Origin: an uncultured Bacteroides sp.
GTDB lineage: Bacteria > Bacteroidota > Bacteroidia > Bacteroidales > Bacteroidaceae
NCBI GenBank assembly: GCA_900544075.1
Contig: UQTJ01000022.1
Location: 1 to 55,632, forward strand
Direction: 5' to 3'
DNA: 55,632 nt
Below, piece by piece: positions 18,687 to 26,634 of this stretch (its first letter is position 1; every line of letters begins with the position of its first letter). Made by a program: the position numbers and the translations under genes. Below the pieces are notes generated by a model, which did no database searches, was not told the DNA's origin, and saw only the letters and a list, made by a program, of their open reading frames with translations.

Positions 18687-19322
18687 ATGAAAACTATAAA
18701 TACAATATTCAGAAGAGCTATTGTTCTTTGTTGTCTGGTTTGCGGTATTATGGTCACTGCAAATGCCCAATGGGATGTGCGTAAACTGAACTTGGTTATT
18801 GACTGGCAGATGAATGCTCCGTTCTCAACCGGTTATGCCGACAAGATAAGCGGATGGGGTATGAACTATGAGCTGAAATACAGAATAGCTCCACGATGGA
18901 ACGTAGGTGTGTTTGCATCATTCCATACCAACCATCAGTATATTGGACGACAGACTCTGCCGATATCTCCTACAGAGAGCCTGACAACAGACCAGCAGCG
19001 TTCCGCTTTCCAGGTTCCTTTTGGACTGGCAGCTAACTATACGCTGTATGACGGAAAGCATTTTGAACCGTATGTAGGTGTAAAAGCCGGAACCATGTAT
19101 GCCAGAAATACTACATATTATGGAATAAATGGTCTTTATGACAAGGCTTGGGGCGGCTATATATCTCCGGAAATAGGTTTCAATATTTATCCTTGCAAAA
19201 CCAAGAACTGGGGATTCCATGTAGCAGGCTACTACAGCTATGGAACAAATAAGACATATACACTTACAGACGAAATTAACGGTCAGAACAATGCCGGATT
19301 CCGTGTCGGTGTGATATTCTAA
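18687..19322 (+). CDS. Small outer-membrane beta-barrel protein
   Basis: Signal peptide (to about ANAQ, residue 28) followed by alternating amphipathic strands consistent with an eight-stranded porin/OmpA-like barrel: AGTMYARNTTYY, GYISPEIGFNIYP, FHVAGYYSYG, and a terminal strand ending in FRVGVIF with C-terminal Phe, the usual outer-membrane assembly signal. No loop or periplasmic domain. Last gene of the DUF4251 operon; a strong hairpin follows. Confidence 0.82.
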   Translation: MKTINTIFRRAIVLCCLVCGIMVTANAQWDVRKLNLVIDWQMNAPFSTGYADKISGWGMNYELKYRIAPRWNVGVFASFHTNHQYIGRQTLPISPTESLTTDQQRSAFQVPFGLAANYTLYDGKHFEPYVGVKAGTMYARNTTYYGINGLYDKAWGGYISPEIGFNIYPCKTKNWGFHVAGYYSYGTNKTYTLTDEINGQNNAGFRVGVIF

Positions 19323-19328
19323 AAATGA

Positions 19329-19379
19329 AAATTCCCTCTTTTTCAGTATGATTGGTCATCGCTGAAAAGGAGGGAATTA
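19329..19379. terminator. Bidirectional terminator
   Basis: Stem AATTCCCTCTTTTTCAG / CTGAAAAGGAGGGAATT between the convergent barrel gene and the Crp-family gene. Confidence 0.85.
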
Positions 19380-19386
19380 CTGTTTC

Positions 19387-19974
19387 TTATGAATTAAGAC
19401 TCGCTGAGCGAACACGGCTAAGTGTTTCCGGTGTCATCTGCAATAGAGAGGCTATGTATATAAGCGGTGCTCTCTTTAATATTTCCGGATGTCTTTGCAT
19501 GAGCTTTAGATATCTTTCGTTTGCCGGTTCAAATCTGAGAGTGTCTGCTTTCTGTTGTGATGTAATCAGAGATTTTTCGAATACCCTTCTGTACAAGGTT
19601 CCCATTTCGCTGTTTACCGATGCCAGATGCTCTATATCCCGTTTGCTTATTTTCCATGCGATGGTAGGTTCTAATGTCTCTATCATCAGCTTGGTAGGCT
19701 CTTCGTTGAAATAACTTTCAAGACATACCACAATGGAATCTTCATAACCGATATGTTCTGTGAGATCCTTGTCGTATTTGAAGTAGAATTGGCGCGTCAT
19801 CCCTTTGTCTATGAAATACAGGTATTCGCACACTTGTCCTTCATCAAGAATTCTTTCTCCCTTCTTGTATTTTTCGGGAACAAGAATCTCGGAAAATGTC
19901 TTCAATACTTCTTTCGATAACGTGCAATCTAATGATGAAGCAATTCTTTTGGCTATATCTATATTTGAATTCAT
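19387..19974 (-). CDS. Crp/Fnr-family transcriptional regulator
   Basis: 195 residues. The N-terminal cyclic-nucleotide-binding-like beta-roll (about 25-120) includes KGERILDEGQVCEYLYFIDKG; the C-terminal winged helix ends with IYIASLLQMTPETLSRVRS, a clear recognition helix. It lacks the Arg-Ser phosphate-binding loop of true cAMP receptors and the N-terminal cysteines of Fnr, so the ligand is unknown. It is 23 nt behind the YitT gene and probably co-transcribed with it. Confidence 0.88.
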   Translation of the reverse strand: MNSNIDIAKRIASSLDCTLSKEVLKTFSEILVPEKYKKGERILDEGQVCEYLYFIDKGMTRQFYFKYDKDLTEHIGYEDSIVVCLESYFNEEPTKLMIETLEPTIAWKISKRDIEHLASVNSEMGTLYRRVFEKSLITSQQKADTLRFEPANERYLKLMQRHPEILKRAPLIYIASLLQMTPETLSRVRSASLNS

Positions 19975-19997
19975 GTTTGTTTCTTTTTAGTTAAGTG

Positions 19998-20885
19998 TTA
20001 TTTTAATTTTATTTTGTCGAAGCCTTCCCCGAATACACCAATTACGGCACTTTGTGATACAAAAGCATTGGGGTCAATGTCTTTTATCAGTCGGAAGATG
20101 GTGTTTGACTCACGTTTCTTAGCCAGAACGAACATCATTTTCACATTATTGTGTGTATAACATCCCACTCCGTCAATAAATGTAACACCGCGGTGCAGGT
20201 CTTTATTTATTCTTTTTCCTATCTCCTCATACTTTTGCGAAATTATGAAGAACTGTACCGACTGGCGTGCGCTGTTCACTACCTGGTCGAGTACGAAGCT
20301 TGAGATGAACAGTACCACATATCCGTAGACCACCTTCTCCCAATCATGCAAAACCAGATAACTGGATGATATTATTATCACATCGCATATCAGGATAACC
20401 CTTCCTAAGGTTATGTCGCGATATTTGTTTATTATGGCTGCGATAATATCCGTTCCTCCGGTGCTTCCATTGGCCGAGAATGCAACTCCTATACCTCCGC
20501 CGCAAAATGATGCACCGAGTACGCATGCCATGAAAGGCTGGTCGTTGATTAGTGAACCTTTAACAAAGTGCTGGAATACCGGGGTGGCGAAAGTCAGTAC
20601 ACCTACGGCAAAAATGGTTTTCAGGCAGAATTTCAGTCCTAAAATCTTTAGAGCAAGAAGCAGAAGTGCGAAGTTAATAAGAAGATAAGTATATTGTACC
20701 GGAAAACCTGTAGCCCAATACACAACAGAGGCTATACCGGGAACCGCACCTGATGGCAGGTTGTTCGGCAGTAGAAATACAGTCCAACCGACAGCATACA
20801 TAATCATCCCCAACGCGATAAAAAGATAATCTTTCGTTTCTCTAAGCAGTTGCTGCCTATTCGTAAAGGTTAGTAAAGAACTCAT
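19998..20885 (-). CDS. YitT family membrane protein (DUF161-DUF2179)
   Basis: Five or six membrane helices in residues 15-200 (YitT_membrane/DUF161 duplication, with the glycine-rich GASFCGGGIGVAFSANGSTGGTD loop region) followed by a cytosolic DUF2179 domain (about 215-290, RGVTFIDGVGCYTHNNVKMMFVLAKKRE region), the normal arrangement. DUF2179 is related to ligand-binding ferredoxin-like folds. Transport substrate unknown. -7 candidate TAACTTTG on the minus strand at 20935-20942. Confidence 0.9.
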   Translation of the reverse strand: MSSLLTFTNRQQLLRETKDYLFIALGMIMYAVGWTVFLLPNNLPSGAVPGIASVVYWATGFPVQYTYLLINFALLLLALKILGLKFCLKTIFAVGVLTFATPVFQHFVKGSLINDQPFMACVLGASFCGGGIGVAFSANGSTGGTDIIAAIINKYRDITLGRVILICDVIIISSSYLVLHDWEKVVYGYVVLFISSFVLDQVVNSARQSVQFFIISQKYEEIGKRINKDLHRGVTFIDGVGCYTHNNVKMMFVLAKKRESNTIFRLIKDIDPNAFVSQSAVIGVFGEGFDKIKLK

Positions 20886-21053
20886 TTGATACTTCTTGTT
20901 ATAAGTCCAACATATATATTTAATTAAGTCGATGCAAAGTTATTAAAAAAAACAATTATTGATATAAATCAAGTGTGAAAAATATAGAAGACATTAAAAT
21001 GATAAAAAACTGCAATAAAGGTGTTGTCTGATATACAAAAGCATGAATTTATA

Positions 21054-21084
21054 TTTCATAAATGACATTTTTTTCGTATTTTTG
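21054..21084 (+). promoter_or_regulatory. sigma-ABfr promoter for dapL
   Basis: TTTC (21054-21057), 19 nt, TATTTTTG (21077-21084); ATG of dapL is 28 nt downstream. Confidence 0.65.
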
Positions 21085-21112
21085 CGCCAAAATAGACTAA
21101 AAGAGATAATAT

Positions 21113-22342
21113 ATGGCATTGGTCAACGAACATTTGTTAAAACTGCCCGACAATTATTTGTTTACTGACTTAGCGAAAAAGGTAAATACTTTTAAGGTTA
21201 CCCATCCTAAGGCCGATATAATAAACCTGGGTATCGGTGATGTTACCCGTCCCATACCGCAATCGTGTCTGGATGCCATGCATAAGGCTCTGGAAGACCA
21301 GGCAAAGGCAGAAACATTTCATGGTTACGGACCTGAGCAGGGATACAGTTTCCTTATTGATGCCATAATAAAGCATGACTACGCTTCCAGGGGAATATCT
21401 CTTGAGCACAGTGAAATATTCATAAATGACGGAGCCAAGACAGATTCCGGAAACTTTGGAGATATCCTCAGACATGACAACAGTATCGGTGTTACAGACC
21501 CTATATATCCGGCATATATAGATTCTAACGTTTCATGCGGACGAGCAGGAACACTTGGTGACGGCTATAGATGGAGTAATGTGATTTACATGCCATGCAG
21601 TCCGGAAAACAATTTCATACCGCCTATTCCTGAACAGAGAGTTGATATAGTATATCTGTGTTTCCCGAATAATCCTACAGGAACTGTTCTTAGTAAGTCC
21701 GAACTGAAGAAATGGGTAAACTATGCTTTGGAGAATGACACTCTTATATTGTTCGATGGAGCATACGAGGCATATATCAGACAACCGGACATTCCGCATT
21801 CCATTTACGAAATAAAAGGTGCCAAAAAGGTGGCAATAGAATTCAGAAGCTATTCCAAGACGGCAGGATTTACAGGCATAAGATGTGGATATACCGTTGT
21901 TCCTAAAGAAGTTACCGCTTCTACGCTTATGGGAGAAAGAATATCGCTGAATAAACTCTGGCTTAAAAGACAGACTACAAAATTCAATGGAGCTTCCTAC
22001 ATAGCCCAGAGAGGAGCAGAGGCAATATATACTCCAAAAGGAAAAGAAGAGGTAAAGGCCATGATAGATTACTACATGGAGAATGCCAGGATTATGAAAA
22101 AGGGACTTACGAGCATCGGGCTGAGAGCTTACGGAGGTGAGAATGCACCTTATCTCTGGGTAAAGGCCCCTAAGGGGATGACCTCGTGGGGATTTTTCGA
22201 CAAACTTCTGTACGAGGCTCAGGTAGTTAGTACTCCGGGTATAGGTTTCGGACCAAGCGGTGAAGGATATATACGACTGACCGCATTCGGCGACCGTGAC
22301 AGATGCAAGGATGGAATACAGAGAATATGCAACAATTTATAG
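21113..22342 (+). CDS. dapL: LL-diaminopimelate aminotransferase
   Basis: PLP-dependent transaminase that converts tetrahydrodipicolinate directly to LL-diaminopimelate for lysine and peptidoglycan, bypassing the acyl DapD-C-E route. 409 residues, typical length. Visible family features: NLGIGDVTRPIP near residue 38, INDGAKTDSGN (104-114), CFPNNPTGT (183-191), the PLP lysine K249 in SYSKTAGFTG and GFGPSGEGYIR near the end. The DapL signature NDGAKxDxGN separates it from other class I/II aminotransferases. Next gene is glnN; an 11-nt array lies between. Confidence 0.96.
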   Translation: MALVNEHLLKLPDNYLFTDLAKKVNTFKVTHPKADIINLGIGDVTRPIPQSCLDAMHKALEDQAKAETFHGYGPEQGYSFLIDAIIKHDYASRGISLEHSEIFINDGAKTDSGNFGDILRHDNSIGVTDPIYPAYIDSNVSCGRAGTLGDGYRWSNVIYMPCSPENNFIPPIPEQRVDIVYLCFPNNPTGTVLSKSELKKWVNYALENDTLILFDGAYEAYIRQPDIPHSIYEIKGAKKVAIEFRSYSKTAGFTGIRCGYTVVPKEVTASTLMGERISLNKLWLKRQTTKFNGASYIAQRGAEAIYTPKGKEEVKAMIDYYMENARIMKKGLTSIGLRAYGGENAPYLWVKAPKGMTSWGFFDKLLYEAQVVSTPGIGFGPSGEGYIRLTAFGDRDRCKDGIQRICNNL

Positions 22343-22350
22343 AACGAGAA

Positions 22351-22400
22351 TTAAACAATATTTAAACAGTGTTTGAAAGCTGTTTAAACGGTATTTAAAA
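22351..22400. repeat. 11-nt periodic array B (TTAAAC x5)
   Basis: Words TTAAAC, TTAAAC, TTGAAA, TTAAAC and TTAAAA start at 22351, 22362, 22373, 22384 and 22395, exactly 11 nt apart. Each word is part of the self-palindrome TTTAAA. It fills the gap between dapL and glnN. Confidence 0.88.
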
Positions 22401-22431
22401 ACAATCAATAAAATATACAAACTTAGGTATT

Positions 22432-24621
22432 ATGTCACAATTGAGATTTAAAGTAGTAGAAGAGGCTTTTCACAAGAAACCTGTTAATGTGCCATCGCCA
22501 TCACAGCGTCCGGGTGAATATTTTGCCAAATACGTGTTCAACAGAGAGAAGATGTTCAAGTATCTTCCGAGCAAGGTCTATTCAAAGCTTATTGACGTAA
22601 TAGACAATGGTGCCACTCTGGACCGCAGCATAGCAAATGAAGTTGCTGCCGGAATGAAAAAATGGGCGGTAGAACTTGGTGCCACACATTATACTCACTG
22701 GTTCCAGCCACTTACTGAAGGTACTGCAGAAAAGCATGATGCTTTCGTGGAACACGATGGAAAAGGCGGAATGCTTGAAGAATTTTCCGGGAAACTTCTT
22801 GTACAGCAGGAATCGGACGGCTCGTCATTTCCTAACGGAGGTATCCGCAATACATTTGAAGCTCGCGGATATAGTGCATGGGACCCTTCATCACCTGTGT
22901 TCGTAGTTGACGATACATTGTGCATCCCTACAATCTTCATTGCATATACAGGAGAGTCGCTCGATTATAAGGCACCTCTTTTGAAATCTATACATGCAGT
23001 GACAAAATCTGCGCTTGACGTAATACACTATTTTGACCCTTCTGTAAAGAAAGTATATTCATACTTGGGATGGGAACAGGAATACTTCCTCGTAGACGAA
23101 GGTCTGTATGCTGCCCGTCCTGACCTGTTGCTTACAGGACGTACGCTGATGGGACACGAAGCTTCAAAGAACCAGCAGCTTGAAGACCATTATTTCGGTG
23201 CCATACCTACACGTGTGGCTGCCTTTATGAAGGATTTGGAAATCCAGTCGCTTGAACTCGGTATTCCTGTCAAGACACGCCACAACGAGGTTGCTCCAAA
23301 CCAGTTCGAGCTTGCTCCTATATTCGAGGAATGCAACTTGGCTGTAGACCATAACATGCTTGTCATGTCGCTCATGCGCAAGATTGCACGCAACCACGGC
23401 TTCAGAGTGTTGCTTCACGAAAAACCATTCAAGGGTGTGAACGGTTCCGGAAAGCATAACAACTGGTCGCTCGGTACTGACACAGGCGTACTGCTGATGG
23501 CTCCGGGTAAGACTTCGGAAGAAAATCTCCGTTTCATCACATTCGTTGTCAATACATTGATGGCCGTTTATCATCATAACGGATTGCTCAAGGCTTCTAT
23601 CATGAGTGCTACCAACTCTCACCGTCTTGGAGCACACGAAGCACCTCCTGCAATCATTTCTTCATTCCTCGGTTCTCAGTTGAGCAAGGTGCTCGACCAT
23701 ATCGAAGAAAGCAAGGCAGACGAGTTCATGTCATTGAGCGACAAGTTGGGATTGAAACTTGACATTCCTCAGATTCCTGAACTGCTGATAGACAATACAG
23801 ACCGTAACCGTACTTCGCCATTCGCATTTACAGGAAACAGATTCGAGTTCCGTGCTCCGGGTTCTGAATCAAACTGTGCAAGTGCAATGATAGCATTGAA
23901 CACTGCCGTAGCAGAACAGTTGATGATATTCAAGAAGGAGGTTGACGAACTTATCGAGAAGGGTGAACCTAAGATGTCTGCTATACTTCAGACTATCCGT
24001 AAGTATATCAAAATATGCAAGCCTATCCGTTTCGACGGTAACGGTTACAGCGACGAATGGAAGGAAGAAGCCAAGCGTCGTGGTCTGGACTGCGAGACAA
24101 GCTGTCCGTTGATTTTCGACAACTACATGAAGCCTGAAACTATAAAGATGTTTGAATCGACAGGCGTAATGAACCGCAAGGAACTTGAGGCCCGTAACGA
24201 GGTGAAATGGGAAATGTATGTCAAGAAAATCCAGATTGAAGCCCGTGTACTTGGCGACCTGGTTATGAACCACGTTGTCCCTGTAGCTACTGAATACCAG
24301 ACCAAGCTGTTGGATAATGTATATAAGATGAAGTCGGTATTCGGAGAAGAAGAAACAAAGAAGTTGTCTGCCGAAAATATAACTATCATCAAAGAAATAG
24401 CTCAGCATACTGCTTATATAAAGGAAAATGTGGATGCTATGGTTGAGGCCAGAAGGGTAGCAAACAGAATAGAATCTATCCGTGAAAGGGCAATCGCTTA
24501 TCATGACAAGATAGCTCCTATGCTGGAAGAAATACGTTACCACATTGACCAGTTGGAACTGATGGTTGATGACCGTATGTGGACACTTCCTAAATATCGT
24601 GAGCTTCTGTTTATCAGATAA
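22432..24621 (+). CDS. glnN: Glutamine synthetase type III
   Basis: Dodecameric GSIII that makes glutamine from glutamate, ammonia and ATP. 729 residues, the length of GSIII rather than GSI (about 470). Characteristic blocks: FQPLTEGTAEKHDAF, the catalytic region YLGWEQEYFLVDE, RHNEVAPNQFELAPI (Glu ligands), HEKPFKGVNGSGKHNNWS (ATP-binding) and SPFAFTGNRFEFRAPGS. The C-terminal helical extension, specific to GSIII, covers about 600-729. In Bacteroides this is a main ammonium-assimilation enzyme; no nitrogen regulator gene is next to it. Confidence 0.97.
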   Translation: MSQLRFKVVEEAFHKKPVNVPSPSQRPGEYFAKYVFNREKMFKYLPSKVYSKLIDVIDNGATLDRSIANEVAAGMKKWAVELGATHYTHWFQPLTEGTAEKHDAFVEHDGKGGMLEEFSGKLLVQQESDGSSFPNGGIRNTFEARGYSAWDPSSPVFVVDDTLCIPTIFIAYTGESLDYKAPLLKSIHAVTKSALDVIHYFDPSVKKVYSYLGWEQEYFLVDEGLYAARPDLLLTGRTLMGHEASKNQQLEDHYFGAIPTRVAAFMKDLEIQSLELGIPVKTRHNEVAPNQFELAPIFEECNLAVDHNMLVMSLMRKIARNHGFRVLLHEKPFKGVNGSGKHNNWSLGTDTGVLLMAPGKTSEENLRFITFVVNTLMAVYHHNGLLKASIMSATNSHRLGAHEAPPAIISSFLGSQLSKVLDHIEESKADEFMSLSDKLGLKLDIPQIPELLIDNTDRNRTSPFAFTGNRFEFRAPGSESNCASAMIALNTAVAEQLMIFKKEVDELIEKGEPKMSAILQTIRKYIKICKPIRFDGNGYSDEWKEEAKRRGLDCETSCPLIFDNYMKPETIKMFESTGVMNRKELEARNEVKWEMYVKKIQIEARVLGDLVMNHVVPVATEYQTKLLDNVYKMKSVFGEEETKKLSAENITIIKEIAQHTAYIKENVDAMVEARRVANRIESIRERAIAYHDKIAPMLEEIRYHIDQLELMVDDRMWTLPKYRELLFIR

Positions 24622-24650
24622 TATTCACATTAATATAAATCCTTTCAGTT

Positions 24651-25106
24651 ATGAAGCGCATTATCAATTACATCTGGCCTGTACTGTTATGCTTTGGTAT
24701 TGGTTTTGCTGCAAGCAAACTTCAGGCTGAGTCTATGATGGAGTGGTACCCTCATCTGAATAAATCAGGTTTGACACCACCGAACATAGCATTTCCTATA
24801 GCATGGTCTATAATATATCTCCTGATGGGACTTTCATTGGGACGGGTGCTGAACAAGGAATATAAGAAAGGAGTATTCATCTGGGCTGTACAGCTGGTGC
24901 TGAATTTCCTTTGGAGCATATTGTTCTTCACCATGCGTATGCCGGTTTTAGGTATGGTTGATATACTGCTTCTTGATGCTTCTGTCATTTGGTTTATGAT
25001 GGCCGTAAGCAAGAAAGACAAGCCTGCGCTGTATATGTTTATACCTTATATATTATGGCTCGTCATTGCCACATATCTGAACGGATATATCGTGATAAAC
25101 AATTGA
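24651..25106 (+). CDS. tspO: TspO/MBR family membrane protein
   Basis: 151 residues with five predicted membrane helices. The family motif region PHLNKSGLTPPNIAFPIAW lies between helices 1 and 2, followed by WAVQLVLNFLWSILFF and LLLDASVIWFMM. TspO homologues bind porphyrins and sterols and affect tetrapyrrole stress responses; the actual ligand in Bacteroidales is not known. It follows glnN after 29 nt and ends at a strong terminator. Confidence 0.92.
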   Translation: MKRIINYIWPVLLCFGIGFAASKLQAESMMEWYPHLNKSGLTPPNIAFPIAWSIIYLLMGLSLGRVLNKEYKKGVFIWAVQLVLNFLWSILFFTMRMPVLGMVDILLLDASVIWFMMAVSKKDKPALYMFIPYILWLVIATYLNGYIVINN

Positions 25107-25125
25107 TATTACCATTATAATACAG

Positions 25126-25167
25126 AAATCCCGGAACAGACACTGATGCTTGTTCCGGGATTTTTTA
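25126..25167 (+). terminator. Terminator after tspO
   Basis: Stem AAATCCCGGAACA (25126-25138) / TGTTCCGGGATTT (25151-25163) with TTTTTT. Confidence 0.92.
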
Positions 25168-25180
25168 TTAGTCGTTTTTT

Positions 25181-25268
25181 GGTGCTGACGATGGTCGGCA
25201 GCTCTGCCCACTATAGTCGGCAGCATTGCCCACTATAGTCAGCACCATTGCCGACTATAGTCGGCACC
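25181..25268. repeat. 11-nt periodic array H (eight alternating 11-mers)
   Basis: The 88 bp divide exactly into eight 11-mers: GGTGCTGACGA, TGGTCGGCAGC, TCTGCCCACTA, TAGTCGGCAGC, ATTGCCCACTA, TAGTCAGCACC, ATTGCCGACTA, TAGTCGGCACC. Neighbouring units are near reverse complements, so the array is a chain of CTATAG-centred 22-bp palindromes. Flanks TTTTTT and AAAAAA extend the overall inverted repeat. Confidence 0.95.
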
Positions 25269-25311
25269 AAAAAATGTCGGAGCGTTTTGGTGAATATGAC
25301 TTAAAATAATA

Positions 25312-25362
25312 ACCCCCTCATGCAAGAATTCCGTTAAAACTGATTCGTGCGTGAGGGGGATA
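25312..25362 (-). terminator. Terminator after serB
   Basis: Stem ACCCCCTCATGCAAGAATT / GATTCGTGCGTGAGGGGG with T/A-rich flanks, directly behind the convergent serB gene. Confidence 0.75.
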
Positions 25363-25384
25363 TTATATATGTGAGTATTTCTAT

Positions 25385-26611
25385 TTACAGCTTTCCTTTT
25401 TCGTCAAGATAGGAATCTTTGAAGCCAAGGAAGTACAGCACTCCGTCCAGCCCAATGGTGTTTATGGACTGTTCGGCATTCTCCACCACCTTTGGCTTGG
25501 CATGGAAGGCTATTCCCAATCCGGCTGTAGAGAGCATAGGCAGGTCGTTTGCACCGTCGCCCACAGCTATGGTCTGTGCTATGTCTACCTTCTCCACCTG
25601 TGCCAGCAGTCTGAGCAGTTCGGCCTTACGCTTTCCGTCAACTATCTCGCCAAGGTATCTGCCTGTTAGTTTTCCGTCTACTATTTCAAGTTCATTTGCG
25701 TAAACATAGTCTATTCCGAACTTGCGCTTCAGATGCTCGCCAAAGTAGGTGAAACCTCCGGAAAGTATCGCTATCTTATATCCGTAGTGTTTCAGTACGA
25801 ACATCAGCCTTTCCACTCCTTCCGTGATAGGCAGATTTTCGGCTATTTCCTTCATTACGCTCTCGTCAAGGCCTTTCAGCAGGGCAACCCTTTCTGTGAA
25901 ACTTTCCTTGAAGTCTATTTCTCCTCGCATGGCGCGTTCGGTTATGGCTTTGACTTGTTCGCCCACTCCGGCACGTTCCGCCAGTTCGTCTATGCACTCT
26001 GTCTGTATCAGCGTGGAGTCCATATCGAAACAAATCAGCCTTCGCATACGGCGGTACATATTGTCAAGCTGGAGAGAGAAGTCCATTCCCATTTCGCTAC
26101 TCAGTTTCATCAGGCTGCGCTGCATCTCGACTCTGTTCTTCAGTGTGCCTCTGACGGAAAATTCTATACATGCTCTTACGCTTGCCTTTTCTTCATCGAG
26201 CGGTACACGTCCGGTAAGTCGCTTTATGGAGTCGATGTTCAGCCCCTGGTCGGCTATTATCTTTGTGGCGGCAGCTATCTGTTTTGCAGTGAGCCTTCTT
26301 CCCAATATGGTGATGATGTACCTGTTCTTTCCCTGCATCGAAACCCAGTTCTCGTATTCCTCTACCGATACGGGGTAGAAGCGTATGTTCACACCCAATT
26401 CAGAGGATTTGAAAAGCAGCTCTTTCATTATGTTCCCCGATTCCGTTTCTTTGCTTTTGAAAAGTATTCCGAGTGACAGTGTCTGATGTATGTCTGCCTG
26501 GCCGATGTCTAAAATGGTAACATCGTATTTCGACAGTATTTCTGTGATGGACGCTGTCAGTCCCGGACGGTCGATGCCTGTTATTCTTATCAGTGTAAGT
26601 TCTGTGTTCAT
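25385..26611 (-). CDS. serB: Phosphoserine phosphatase with two ACT domains
   Basis: Last step of serine synthesis. Two ACT-like regulatory domains (about residues 5-78 and 98-175) precede a HAD phosphatase: nucleophile motif CFDMDSTLIQTE (D196, D198), motif II ILSGGFTYF, and the motif III/IV region AVGDGANDLPMLSTAG. The ACT pair suggests amino-acid feedback control. 408 residues, usual for the long form. It follows the GH29-like gene after 23 nt on the same strand, so the two may share a transcript. Confidence 0.95.
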   Translation of the reverse strand: MNTELTLIRITGIDRPGLTASITEILSKYDVTILDIGQADIHQTLSLGILFKSKETESGNIMKELLFKSSELGVNIRFYPVSVEEYENWVSMQGKNRYIITILGRRLTAKQIAAATKIIADQGLNIDSIKRLTGRVPLDEEKASVRACIEFSVRGTLKNRVEMQRSLMKLSSEMGMDFSLQLDNMYRRMRRLICFDMDSTLIQTECIDELAERAGVGEQVKAITERAMRGEIDFKESFTERVALLKGLDESVMKEIAENLPITEGVERLMFVLKHYGYKIAILSGGFTYFGEHLKRKFGIDYVYANELEIVDGKLTGRYLGEIVDGKRKAELLRLLAQVEKVDIAQTIAVGDGANDLPMLSTAGLGIAFHAKPKVVENAEQSINTIGLDGVLYFLGFKDSYLDEKGKL

Positions 26612-26634
26612 TTTTCTTGACTATGTTTCGTTAT

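Noticed and set aside
22351..22400. Considered arrays A-H as CRISPR arrays
   Set aside because: Repeat units are 4-11 nt at an 11-nt step with no 20-50 nt repeats, no spacers of about 30 nt and no cas gene in the window.
25733..26476. 247-codon plus-strand ORF inside serB
   Set aside because: Antisense of the ACT and HAD domains; no domain pattern or promoter.
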